From Nocardia transvalensis NBRC 15921 (lineage in GTDB: Bacteria; Actinomycetota; Actinomycetes; Mycobacteriales; Mycobacteriaceae), in NCBI RefSeq assembly GCF_000308875.1, contig NZ_BAGL01000118.1, forward strand, positions 1 through 41,192: a DNA stretch of 41,192 nt. The letters are read 5' to 3'. The position numbers and the translations under genes were made by a program. Under the pieces are notes generated by a model. It worked only from the letters and a program-made list of their open reading frames with translations. It made no database searches and was not told the DNA's origin. Positions 31,940 through 39,596 of this stretch are shown here, one piece after another (the first letter of the stretch is position 1; every line of letters starts with the position of its first letter).

Positions 31940-31975
31940 TTCCATAATGTGGAAACTAACTTCCGTAATACGACG
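31940..31975. promoter_or_regulatory. Paired 15-bp sites upstream of the hyi operon
   Basis: TTCCATAATGTGGAA (31940-31954, perfect 5-bp arms) and TTCCGTAATACGACG (31961-31975) start 21 bp apart. The same 15-mer pattern and spacing recur at 32069 and 35302. Likely binding sites of the IclR-family regulator encoded at 35394. Confidence 0.6.
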
Positions 31976-32068
31976 GTAACGCTGCCGTAGTGTGGCGGTC
32001 AACACTTCGAACGAAATTCGGGCCAACCTCCGCCGGAGCGTTGACAGGCCGCTGCGACGGGTCTTACA

Positions 32069-32104
32069 TTCGGTCAGACGGAACTAAAGTTCCGCGATGT
32101 AGAA
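32069..32104. promoter_or_regulatory. Paired 15-bp sites upstream of the uricase operon
   Basis: TTCGGTCAGACGGAA (32069-32083) and TTCCGCGATGTAGAA (32090-32104) start 21 bp apart, 38 bases before the first gene. A further palindrome CGGAACT-aa-AGTTCCG (32079-32094) spans the junction of the two sites. Confidence 0.6.
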
Positions 32105-32141
32105 CTATCCCAATCCCGGTCTACCGGGCGGAGGTATACCG

Positions 32142-32639
32142 GTGACGGATTCGCTCCCGATCTCCCGAATCAACGAACTGCCCGCCGCGGCCTGGGCGGA
32201 GGCCCTGAAAAGTGTTGTGGGCGTGGCGGAATGGGTCGACAGGATCGAGTCGGCTCGGCCGTACCCCGACCGCGCCGCCCTGCTGGAGCTGGCCGAGCGG
32301 GAGGCCTCGGCGCTCACCGAGGCCCAGGTGCGCCGCGCGCTGGCCGACCATCCCCGCATCGGGGCGCTCACCGCACCCGGCTCCCGGGCGGCGGCCGAGC
32401 AGTCCGGGGTCGACGCCGCCGATGCCGACCTGACCGAGCGGCTGCGCATCGGCAACCGCGCCTACGAGGACAGGTTCGGCCACATCTACCTGGTGTGCGC
32501 CGCCGGCCGCGGCGGCCGCGAGCTGCTCGCCGATCTCACGGCCCGGCTGGACAACGATCCGGCCGCCGAAATCCTGGTCACCCGAAGAGAACTCGCCGCG
32601 ATCGCACGAAAGCGGCTGGAACGGATGGTTATTCCATGA
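32142..32639 (+). CDS. uraD: OHCU decarboxylase
   Basis: A 165-residue enzyme decarboxylating 2-oxo-4-hydroxy-4-carboxy-5-ureidoimidazoline to S-allantoin. The catalytic His is in ADHPRIG (H70), followed by SRAAAEQSG and the C-terminal FGHIYLVCAAGRGG motif. It begins at GTG 32142 with GGGCGGAGG upstream. Its stop overlaps the HIU hydrolase start (ATGA). First gene of the rightward operon. Confidence 0.95.
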   Translation: MTDSLPISRINELPAAAWAEALKSVVGVAEWVDRIESARPYPDRAALLELAEREASALTEAQVRRALADHPRIGALTAPGSRAAAEQSGVDAADADLTERLRIGNRAYEDRFGHIYLVCAAGRGGRELLADLTARLDNDPAAEILVTRRELAAIARKRLERMVIP

Positions 32640-32971
32640 GCCGCAGCGCCATCACCACCCACGTGCTCGATACCGCCGCCGGGCGTCCGGCGCGCGGGGT
32701 CGAGACCCGCCTGGAGGCCCGCGCCGGCGACGGCTGGCGGTCCCTGGGCGTCGCCCGCACCGACGACGACGGCCGCGTCACGAATATCGGCCCCGAGCGG
32801 GTCGAGGCCGGCGACTATCGCCTGACCTTCGACGCCGCGGGCTATTTCGGCGATCGAGACCGCTTCTTTCCCGAGGTGACCGTGACCTTCACCGTCGCCG
32901 ATCCGCGGCAGCACCACCACGTTCCGCTGCTGCTGTCCCCGTTCGCCATGTCCACCTACCGAGGGAGCTGA
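32636..32971 (+). CDS. uraH: 5-hydroxyisourate hydrolase (transthyretin-like)
   Basis: A 111-residue transthyretin-fold enzyme hydrolysing 5-hydroxyisourate to OHCU. The N-terminal ITTHVLDTAAGRPARGV (His9), the central DGR turn, and the C-terminal HHHVPLLLSPFAMSTYRGS ending in YRGS are the family signatures. The YRGS terminus separates the enzyme from true transthyretins. No signal peptide is present. It overlaps the previous gene by 4 bases and is 6 bases before uricase. Confidence 0.96.
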   Translation: MSRSAITTHVLDTAAGRPARGVETRLEARAGDGWRSLGVARTDDDGRVTNIGPERVEAGDYRLTFDAAGYFGDRDRFFPEVTVTFTVADPRQHHHVPLLLSPFAMSTYRGS

Positions 32972-32977
32972 ACTTCC

Positions 32978-33886
32978 ATGGCCATCCAGCTCGGGCCCAA
33001 CCAGTACGGCAAGGCCGAGAACCGGCTCGTGCGGATCGTTCGCGATACCGCGCGCCACCAGATCCGGGATCTCAACGTCTCCTCGGCGCTGCGGGGCCGG
33101 TTCGCCGACGCCCACATCACCGGCGATCAGCGCGACATCCTTCCCACCGACACGCAGAAGAACACGGTGTTCGCCTTCGCCAAGGAGAAGGGCGTGGAGG
33201 CGATCGAGGACTTCGGCCTCACCCTCGCCGACCACTTCATCGCCCGCTGCCCGGGCGCGGACGGCGCGCGCGTCGAGATCGACGAATACGCCTGGGACAG
33301 AATCCCTGTCGACGGCATCGGGCACGACCACTCGTTCGTGAGCAGCGGCGGCGGGGTGCGGACGACGGTGATCAACGTGGACGGGGTCGGCCCCGACCGG
33401 CGCGCCCACGTGGTCTCCGGCATCAAGGATCTGGTGCTGCTGAAGTCGACCGGGTCGGAATTCCACGGCTACTTCAAGGACAAGTACACGACGCTGGAGG
33501 AGACCAGCGACCGCATCATGGCCACCTCCCTGGTCGCCCGCTGGCGCTACGACCGCGCCCAGGATGTGAACTGGGACAAGTCCTTCGACTCCATCCGCTC
33601 GATCCTGTTGCGGCAGTTCGCCGCCGTGCACTCCTACGCGCTGCAACAGACCCTGTACAGCATGGGCCGTGCGGTGCTCGAACAGCATCGCGAGGTGGCC
33701 GAGATCCGGTTCTCGGCGCCGAACAAGCACCACTTCCGCTACGACCTCGAACGTTTCGGCGTCGACAATCCCGGTGAGGTCTTCATCGCCGCGGACCGGC
33801 CGTACGGCTTGATCGAGGCCACCGTCGAGCGCGACGACGCCACCGACCCGGGTGCGGCGTGGCACGGGATTCCCGCCTTTTGCTGA
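32978..33886 (+). CDS. uox: Urate oxidase (uricase)
   Basis: A 302-residue cofactor-free oxidase of urate to 5-hydroxyisourate. Catalytic residues match the Aspergillus enzyme: Lys12 in QYGKAENR, Thr57 and Asp58 in LPTDTQKNT, and the His of NKHHFRYDL. The first half carries FGLTLADHFIARCP, and LLKSTGSEFHGYFKDKYTTL is a uricase signature. ATG 32978 follows AGGGAG. The usual terminal peroxisomal signal is absent, as expected in a bacterium. Confidence 0.97.
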   Translation: MAIQLGPNQYGKAENRLVRIVRDTARHQIRDLNVSSALRGRFADAHITGDQRDILPTDTQKNTVFAFAKEKGVEAIEDFGLTLADHFIARCPGADGARVEIDEYAWDRIPVDGIGHDHSFVSSGGGVRTTVINVDGVGPDRRAHVVSGIKDLVLLKSTGSEFHGYFKDKYTTLEETSDRIMATSLVARWRYDRAQDVNWDKSFDSIRSILLRQFAAVHSYALQQTLYSMGRAVLEQHREVAEIRFSAPNKHHFRYDLERFGVDNPGEVFIAADRPYGLIEATVERDDATDPGAAWHGIPAFC

Positions 33887-33929
33887 GCCGCCGCGGCCGT
33901 CCGGCCCGCCGATAACAGGAGGTGCGGCC

Positions 33930-35279
33930 ATGGCTGCCGCGAAATCCGAAGCGCCCGTACGACATCCGGTGGACGAACTGCCGTCCCCGTGGCGGCTGCT
34001 CGCCGGCGGACTACAGCACATCGCGGCGATGGTCGCCGGCGTGGTGGCGCCGCCGCTGATCATCGGGGCTGCGGTCGGGCTGAACCACGCCGATCAGGCG
34101 ATGCTCATCACCGCGAGCCTGTTCAGCGCCGGGCTGGCCACACTGCTGCAGTCGCTGGGCTGGTGGCGGTTCGGGTCGCGGCTGCCGCTGATGAACGGGG
34201 CCTCCTTCGCCGCCGTCGCGCCGGTGCTGGCCATCGTGAAGACGTCGTCGCCGGGGTCGGCGCTGCCCGCCGTCTACGGCGCGACCCTCGTGGCCGGTGT
34301 GCTGGCAACCCTTGCGGCGCCGTACTTCTCGCGGCTGCGGCGGTTCTTCCCGCCCGTGGTCGGCGGCACCGTGATCACACTCATCGGGCTGTCGCTGCTG
34401 CCGGTCACCCTGAACTGGGTGCGGGGCGAGGGTGCGGGTGCGGGGGCTCCGGTGCCGATGCGCAATCTGCTGATCGCCGGGGTCTCGCTGCTGTCGGTGC
34501 TGGCCTGTCACCGGTTCCTGCGCGGGTTCGCCAAGCAGTTGTCGCTGCTGATCGGGCTGGTGGTGGGTTCGCTGGCGGCCTGGCCGCTGGGGCTGGTGGA
34601 CACCGCGCCGCTGCGGGGCGCGGCGGTCGCCGGATTCGTGCCGCCGATGCACTTCGGGGCGCCGCAGTTCCAGATCGGCGCGATCGTCACCATGGCCATC
34701 GTGATGCTGGTGGTGATGACCGAGAGCACCGCGACGATGATGGCGCTCGGCGAGATCGTCGAGCGACCGGCCGACGAGCGCACCATCGCCGACGGGCTGC
34801 GCGCGGTCGGGGTCGGCACCGCGGTGAGTGCGGTCATGGGCGGATTCGCGTGCAGTGCCTTCGCGCAGAACGTCGGGCTGGTCGCGTTGTGCCGCATGTA
34901 CAGCCGCTACATCGTGGCGGCCAGCGGTGCGCTGCTGGTGCTGCTCGGACTGTTCCCGGTGGCCAGCGGCGTGGTCGAGCTGGTGCCGAAACCGGTGCTC
35001 GGCGGGGCCGGGCTGGTGCTGTTCGGGACCGTCGCCGCGGGCGGCATCCGGACGCTGGCCAGGGCCGATCTGGCCGACCCGGTCAACTCGCTGATCGTGG
35101 GGGTGTCACTGTTCATCGGTATGACGCCCACCGTGGTCCCGTCGTTCTACGAAGGTCTGCCGGGTCCGCTCGCTACGATTATGGGGTCCGGGATCAGCGC
35201 GGGCTGCCTGACGGCGATCGTGCTGCATCAGGTGTTCCGGCTTCGCGCGCGCGTCGCGGGTGCCGCGGTGAACCCGTAG
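33930..35279 (+). CDS. NCS2-family urate/xanthine permease
   Basis: A 449-residue nucleobase transporter with about 12-14 hydrophobic segments. The start LAGGLQHIAAMVAGVVAPPLIIG contains the family QH motif. ESTATMMALGEIV resembles the NCS2 signature region, followed by the ALGE/ERPADERTIADGLRAVGVGTAVSAVMGGF stretch. ATG 33930 has a consensus AGGAGG 7 bases upstream. It follows uricase by 43 bases, so it most likely imports urate or xanthine for this pathway. Confidence 0.93.
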   Translation: MAAAKSEAPVRHPVDELPSPWRLLAGGLQHIAAMVAGVVAPPLIIGAAVGLNHADQAMLITASLFSAGLATLLQSLGWWRFGSRLPLMNGASFAAVAPVLAIVKTSSPGSALPAVYGATLVAGVLATLAAPYFSRLRRFFPPVVGGTVITLIGLSLLPVTLNWVRGEGAGAGAPVPMRNLLIAGVSLLSVLACHRFLRGFAKQLSLLIGLVVGSLAAWPLGLVDTAPLRGAAVAGFVPPMHFGAPQFQIGAIVTMAIVMLVVMTESTATMMALGEIVERPADERTIADGLRAVGVGTAVSAVMGGFACSAFAQNVGLVALCRMYSRYIVAASGALLVLLGLFPVASGVVELVPKPVLGGAGLVLFGTVAAGGIRTLARADLADPVNSLIVGVSLFIGMTPTVVPSFYEGLPGPLATIMGSGISAGCLTAIVLHQVFRLRARVAGAAVNP

Positions 35280-35301
35280 AACCCCGGCTACCGGATTATT
35301 C

Positions 35302-35337
35302 TTCCGTATCATAGAATTCTGTTTCCGCTATACGAAC
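35302..35337. promoter_or_regulatory. Paired 15-bp sites upstream of the IclR gene
   Basis: TTCCGTATCATAGAA (35302-35316) and TTCCGCTATACGAAC (35323-35337) start 21 bp apart, matching the layout at 31940 and 32069. They lie 57-92 bases before the regulator start, which suggests autoregulation. Confidence 0.6.
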
Positions 35338-35393
35338 TTTCGTGCGGAGCCGGATGATGAGGTGGGTGCGACCACCGCGACGGAAGGATCGCC

Positions 35394-36158
35394 GTGACCG
35401 AAGCACGTCCGCGGACCGGCGGGGTGCAGTCCGTCGATCGCGCCTTCGAACTGCTGGAACTGGTGGCCGACGCGGGCGGTGAGGCGACGCTGTCGCATCT
35501 GGCCGAGGCGTCCGGCCTGCCGCAGCCCACCATCCACCGGCTGCTGCGGACCCTGATCGCCGGCGGCTACATCCGCCAGCAGCCGTCGCGGCGATATTCG
35601 CTGGGGCCCAGGCTGATCCGGCTCGGCGAGACGGCCAGCCGGGTCCTCGGCGCCTCGGCCCGCCCGCATCTGACCCGCCTGCGCGACCTGACCGGCGAGA
35701 CCTCCAATATGGCCGTCCTCGACGGCGACCAGGTCGTCTACGTCGCCCAGGTGCCCTCCCCGCACGCCATGCGCATGTTCACCGAGGTCGGTCAGCGCGT
35801 CGACCTGCACTGCACGGCCGTCGGCAAGGCCGTCCTGGCCACGCTGCACCCCGACGAGACCGCCCGCATCCTCGCCCGCCTCTCGATGAGCCCCCGCACC
35901 ATCCACACCATCACCGACCCCGAGGTCATGCGCACCGAAATCGACCGCATCCGCATCCAGGGCTACGCGGTAGACGACGGCGAACAAGAAATAGGCGTCC
36001 GCTGCTTCGCCGTAGCCGTCCCCGACGCCCCCACCCGAGCCGCCATCTCCATCTCCGGCCCCCAGGCCCGAGTCTCCGGCCTCGACATGGACGCGATAAT
36101 CCCCCTCCTCCAGCAAACCGCCACCAACCTAGGCCGAGACCTACTGTCCCAGAGCTGA
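35394..36158 (+). CDS. IclR-family regulator of the ureide/urate locus
   Basis: A 254-residue regulator. The N-terminal winged helix-turn-helix (about residues 10-70, VQSVDRAFELLELVADAGGEATLSHLAEASGLPQPTIHRLLRTL) is followed by the IclR effector domain with TGETSNMAVLDGDQVVYVAQVPS, HCTAVGKAVLATL and EIGVRCFAVAVPD. AllR of E. coli, which senses glyoxylate or allantoin, is the functional model. It starts at GTG 35394. Site pairs upstream of its own gene and of both operons suggest it controls all three. Confidence 0.92.
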   Translation: MTEARPRTGGVQSVDRAFELLELVADAGGEATLSHLAEASGLPQPTIHRLLRTLIAGGYIRQQPSRRYSLGPRLIRLGETASRVLGASARPHLTRLRDLTGETSNMAVLDGDQVVYVAQVPSPHAMRMFTEVGQRVDLHCTAVGKAVLATLHPDETARILARLSMSPRTIHTITDPEVMRTEIDRIRIQGYAVDDGEQEIGVRCFAVAVPDAPTRAAISISGPQARVSGLDMDAIIPLLQQTATNLGRDLLSQS

Positions 36159-36185
36159 ATTCCCGGGCGCGAGTTCGGCTGGGTA

Positions 36186-36845
36186 TCAGAATTCGAGTTC
36201 GCTCCACGGGATCCGGATGGGGAACGGGAAGTCGAAGGTGATGCCGTCGGTCTGCGCGGAGGCCCACTCGCCTGCGACGACATAGTTCGCCGGGCGTAGT
36301 GGTGAGACTCCGGCCGGGAGGCGGCCGTGACCGGTTTCGAGGGCGTACGCGCGGACGATCGATATCGGCCGTTCGGTTCCGAGTAAAACTTCCCAGTACC
36401 AGGGTATGCCAGCGCCTGCGTACCGGGTCTTCTTCGCCTCGATGTCACGCTCGGTATTCGACGGGGACAGCACTTCACCGGCGATGTAGACGTCTGTGGC
36501 TCGGATTTCCTGGTACCTCCGCTCCAGACAGTGGTAGACCAGGAAGTCCGGAGTCACGAAGTCGGATTTTCCTGTGGCACCGAAGAAAACGTTCGTCCCG
36601 GTAGTCGCTCGCCAGCAGTGTTCAGGATGGTTGGACATATGGTCACGTGCACATCGCCGCAGTGCGCTTCGGAGTTCTACGCTGCAGTCCTGATGCTCGG
36701 CGGGACCGCGCCGGACCCATACGACCCGACCGTCCCACAACTCGATCTGACCGGCGATCTCGTCGGGTAGGCGCTCGAGCTCCTCCCAAGTCATGTACTC
36801 GGGGAGATTCGGTCGCTCGACATGTGGGGTCGACATCGCTGCCAT
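36186..36845 (-). CDS. Uma2-family (PD-(D/E)XK nuclease fold) protein
   Basis: A protein of about 219 residues with the Uma2 layout. An N-terminal MTWEELERLPDEIAGQIELWDGRVV motif comes first. TPDFLVYH then supplies the catalytic Asp, and IAGEVLSPSNTERDIEAKKTRYAGAGIPWYWEV supplies Glu and Lys. Activity of Uma2 proteins is not well established. The start is ambiguous: ATG 36845 is used, but ATG 36836 is possible, as is TTG 36887, which overlaps the preceding gene's stop (TTGA). It is the third gene of an accessory-looking leftward cassette, and its codon use is less GC-biased than the core genes. Confidence 0.85.
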   Translation of the reverse strand: MAAMSTPHVERPNLPEYMTWEELERLPDEIAGQIELWDGRVVWVRRGPAEHQDCSVELRSALRRCARDHMSNHPEHCWRATTGTNVFFGATGKSDFVTPDFLVYHCLERRYQEIRATDVYIAGEVLSPSNTERDIEAKKTRYAGAGIPWYWEVLLGTERPISIVRAYALETGHGRLPAGVSPLRPANYVVAGEWASAQTDGITFDFPFPIRIPWSELEF

Positions 36846-36883
36846 GATATCCGCTGGTACCTGCCGGTTGGGCCTGGTGGCGA

Positions 36884-38029
36884 TCAAGGTCGGGTGGTCA
36901 GCATTCGCTCCAGCTCATCCCATGGTTCGGCGGTGGATCGGCGACGGGTTCGGGTCGCGTGTGTGTTCTCGGCGGCGAGACAGCCGATCCGCAGGAGCAA
37001 GGGAATGTTCATGTGGCGCACTGCCGTCCAGCGTTTCTTGTCGTCCAGTACGACGAATCGGGCCAGAGTCTTGCCCGCTGCCGCGGCGCCCGACAGTGCG
37101 TGTGCGGCGAGGAGGAGTTCGGTCCGCAGTGCTTGCCGGCGTTCGTCGAGATCGGCGCTGCCGGTGGCGATGTATGCCTTCGCGTGAATGTGAGTGCGCA
37201 GGACCGCCTCGGTGGCGAGAACGCTCAGCGACGGTGTAAGGATCCCGGATCGCACATTGAGCCCGTTGCCCGCGGACGGGCCGAGGTAGACCGCGTGGGC
37301 GAAGGTGCGGAGATCTCGATTGTCTAGCTCGTACAGCAACGACGATCCGGGCAGTGGCAAGCTCATCGGTGTTACCAGATCGGCGGCGAGGTGCTTGACC
37401 CACAGCACCAACGCCTCCGAGGTGGATTCGGCCGCGCGGAACGGACCCGATATCGGGATCGTTTCCTTTTCCCCGTGGTCCCAGCGCACTCCACGGAATT
37501 CACCGGTGCGGATCTGCCTCAATGCCTCGAACGGGCGGCCGAGATCGTGCCCGGCAGAGCGCACTCGATGGGCTCGCCCGCCGAATCCCGGCCCCGTGTA
37601 GTCGATCGGGAGCTGTTTTCCTGCTCGCTCCCATGCCCGCATTCGGGCGGTGCGCCGAATCGGCGTCATCGACTCGGCAGCGGCCCGATCGAGCGTCGAA
37701 TCGAACCATGCCGCGAGCGCGCCGATGATCCCCGTGACACCGACGGCCAGCAGGTCGTCGCGATCCCAGACGATGCGCCGGCGTGCCCGCCACTTCTCGA
37801 ACTGTGCGCGTTGCTCGGGCGTCAGAGCGGCATCGAAATCTATTCCGCACCATCCCGACTCGGCGCGCACCCGGTCGTTGATTTCGGTCATTTCGGCGTA
37901 CGACGCGGGCGCGGGTTGTCCACGAACATTCGACGCGTCGCCGTCCGTGAGCGCCGAGTCCGTGGCAGCCTCTAGTTCGGCTATCCGCCGACTGATGGTG
38001 TCGAGATTTCGATCGATGGAGTCGTCCAT
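36884..38029 (-). CDS. Unknown protein with central hydrophobic segment
   Basis: A 381-residue protein I do not recognise. The N terminus (about 1-25, NLDTISRRIAELEAATDS) is a short coiled coil. A hydrophobic segment DLLAVGVTGIIGALAAWF lies near residues 92-109. A His/Arg-rich motif AHRVRSAGHDLGRPFEALRQIRTGEFRGV lies near 153-181. A second mildly hydrophobic stretch (EALVLWVKHLAADLVTPMSLPLPGS) and a helical Ala-rich region follow. It starts one base after the stop of the glycine-zipper gene, so the two are co-translated. No enzyme motif is evident. Confidence 0.75.
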   Translation of the reverse strand: MDDSIDRNLDTISRRIAELEAATDSALTDGDASNVRGQPAPASYAEMTEINDRVRAESGWCGIDFDAALTPEQRAQFEKWRARRRIVWDRDDLLAVGVTGIIGALAAWFDSTLDRAAAESMTPIRRTARMRAWERAGKQLPIDYTGPGFGGRAHRVRSAGHDLGRPFEALRQIRTGEFRGVRWDHGEKETIPISGPFRAAESTSEALVLWVKHLAADLVTPMSLPLPGSSLLYELDNRDLRTFAHAVYLGPSAGNGLNVRSGILTPSLSVLATEAVLRTHIHAKAYIATGSADLDERRQALRTELLLAAHALSGAAAAGKTLARFVVLDDKKRWTAVRHMNIPLLLRIGCLAAENTHATRTRRRSTAEPWDELERMLTTRP

Positions 38030-38030
38030 C

Positions 38031-39140
38031 TCAGCTCGCAGCCGACTCTGGGATGCGACTGAGGACGACTTCGATAGCGCTCTCGGCCATGTCGACCTGC
38101 TCGCGTTCGCGGCGCAGCTCGTCGCGCAGTCGGCGGTTCTCCGCGGTGAGCCGCTTGTTGTCGGCGCTGAGCCGCCTGATTCGCTCGATCAGCAACTCGC
38201 GGTCGGCGACGAGCGTTTCCAGGCGTTGATGCAGCGCCAGCACCACCCGCCGGCGTTGTTCGTCGCGATCGGTGTCCTCCGAGAGCACCACTCGGTTGAT
38301 CAGATCCAATCGCATCGCCCCGACTACAACCTGTCCGGCCGTCCACGGGGTCCAGCGTGCGCCGGTCGCCGCCACACCCGCGACCGCTATGCCACCGACA
38401 CCGGTGACCAACGCGGTACCGCCGGCGACGCCGAATCCGCCCGCCGCGATCGCTCCGCCACCGAGGGTAGCCAGTCCCGCCGACGTCGCCGCCGCGCCGG
38501 AAAGTCCTGCCGCCGTGCCGATTGCGGTGCCGATCAGTGGTGCGGCCCAACCGGCGGTCGCCACTCCGATGCCGAGGCCGAGCGCGCCGGCCACGGCTAC
38601 TCGCCCCCAGCGGACGTTCTTCCGGCGGAGTCGGCGGATGAGCACTCTGTGCTCTGTGAGCATCGCATCGAGGTCCGATTCCCGGGCAGCGGGAAATCCG
38701 GCGGCCAATGCCCGAAGTGTGTCCCGGCGAGCCGTGGCATTCCATCCGAGTTTGGCGGGCCAAGGGTCGAAGAGCACCAGGTCGACCAGCAACAGCAAGG
38801 ATCTGCTGCGGGAGTCGATTCTGTGCGGCGCTTGCCGGCCGTGATCGGCGATCAGCTGCACCGCGGAAGTGCTGTCCGACTCGATCGCGGTGGCGAGGTC
38901 CGATACGAATTGTGTTTGGGCGGTGAGCTTTTCGGAGGCCGTAAGTTCCGCGCGCAGCTGTGCTACCGCCTGGTCACACACCACCTGTTTCGCCGCGAGT
39001 TTGTCAGGGTCTCGGGTTGCCGCCAGATCGGCCTGCATCATCGTGATCTGCATCGTCGCGAGCGATACAGATTCCCCCCACGCCAGCGTGAACCGGCTGT
39101 TGTCGGGCTCGTCGTCCGTCCTCACCACACCCCCAAGCAC
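38031..39140 (-). CDS. Glycine-zipper membrane protein with C-terminal coiled coil
   Basis: A 369-residue protein I do not recognise. Residues about 178-260 form an unusually long Gly/Ala-rich hydrophobic domain with repeated GxxxG spacing (for example GALGLGIGVATAGWAAPLIG). This resembles the glycine zippers of membrane-inserting and pore-forming proteins. It is flanked by a helical N-terminal domain and a leucine-zipper-like coiled coil at about 300-350 (LIERIRRLSADNKRLTAENR). The frame starts at GTG 39140; GTG 39125 is an alternative closer to a G-rich ribosome-binding site. It is first in the three-gene cassette beside tRNA-Gly. Confidence 0.75.
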   Translation of the reverse strand: MLGGVVRTDDEPDNSRFTLAWGESVSLATMQITMMQADLAATRDPDKLAAKQVVCDQAVAQLRAELTASEKLTAQTQFVSDLATAIESDSTSAVQLIADHGRQAPHRIDSRSRSLLLLVDLVLFDPWPAKLGWNATARRDTLRALAAGFPAARESDLDAMLTEHRVLIRRLRRKNVRWGRVAVAGALGLGIGVATAGWAAPLIGTAIGTAAGLSGAAATSAGLATLGGGAIAAGGFGVAGGTALVTGVGGIAVAGVAATGARWTPWTAGQVVVGAMRLDLINRVVLSEDTDRDEQRRRVVLALHQRLETLVADRELLIERIRRLSADNKRLTAENRRLRDELRREREQVDMAESAIEVVLSRIPESAAS

Positions 39141-39242
39141 TTTCGGGTCCGTTCAGTATTGCGGTGCCCGCCGACAAGCCTTGGTTTTCGAGCGATTCGA
39201 TCGGGCGAACGGACTATCACAATCTCTGCCCGGTTCGTTTCA

Positions 39243-39252
39243 TGGAGCGGAT
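39243..39252. repeat. 10-bp copy of the tRNA-Gly 3' end
   Basis: TGGAGCGGAT repeats the last ten bases of the tRNA gene including CCA (39357-39366), in the same orientation, 114 bp downstream of the tRNA. TTCGT also precedes both copies. It may be a scar of integration at the tRNA, or chance at this length. Confidence 0.3.
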
Positions 39253-39356
39253 TGCCGAGTCTTCGACCAGTCGGAGCCGGGTTGTGTAGATGAGGGAGCT
39301 TCAGAATCGGAGAGGACGTTCGGAACGGTCGCTGCACGTTGCCGAGCTGTATTTCG

Positions 39357-39432
39357 TGGAGCGGATGACGGGATTCGAACCCGCGACCCTCACCTTGGCA
39401 AGGTGATGCGCTACCAGCTGCGCTACATCCGC
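39357..39432 (-). tRNA. tRNA-Gly (anticodon GCC), CCA encoded
   Basis: Read on the minus strand, a full cloverleaf forms. The acceptor stem is GCGGATG/CATCCGC, the D stem GCGC/GCGC, the anticodon stem TCACC/GGTGA with loop TTGCCAA, and the T arm GCGGG-TTCGAAT-CCCGT. The discriminator is T and the CCA is encoded (39357-39359). It reads Gly codons GGC/GGU. The accessory cassette lies directly downstream of its 3' end. Confidence 0.97.
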
Positions 39433-39596
39433 GTTTCGCCGTTCGGCGATGGGAAAACGATAGCGGATGGGGGTGGGGATGGACGAATCGGGTGGTGGGT
39501 GGGGTGCGCAGGGGGCTCACAGCAACACCACAGCGTTGTTGTACGGCGGACCCAGGTGGGGTCTCGACCATGGGATCGAGACACGAGAGGACCACC

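Noticed and set aside
32079..32094. CGGAACT-aa-AGTTCCG as the sole operator of the uricase operon
   Set aside because: It overlaps both 15-mers of the pair, and this palindrome is not present at the other two promoters. The 15-mer pair is the shared signal.
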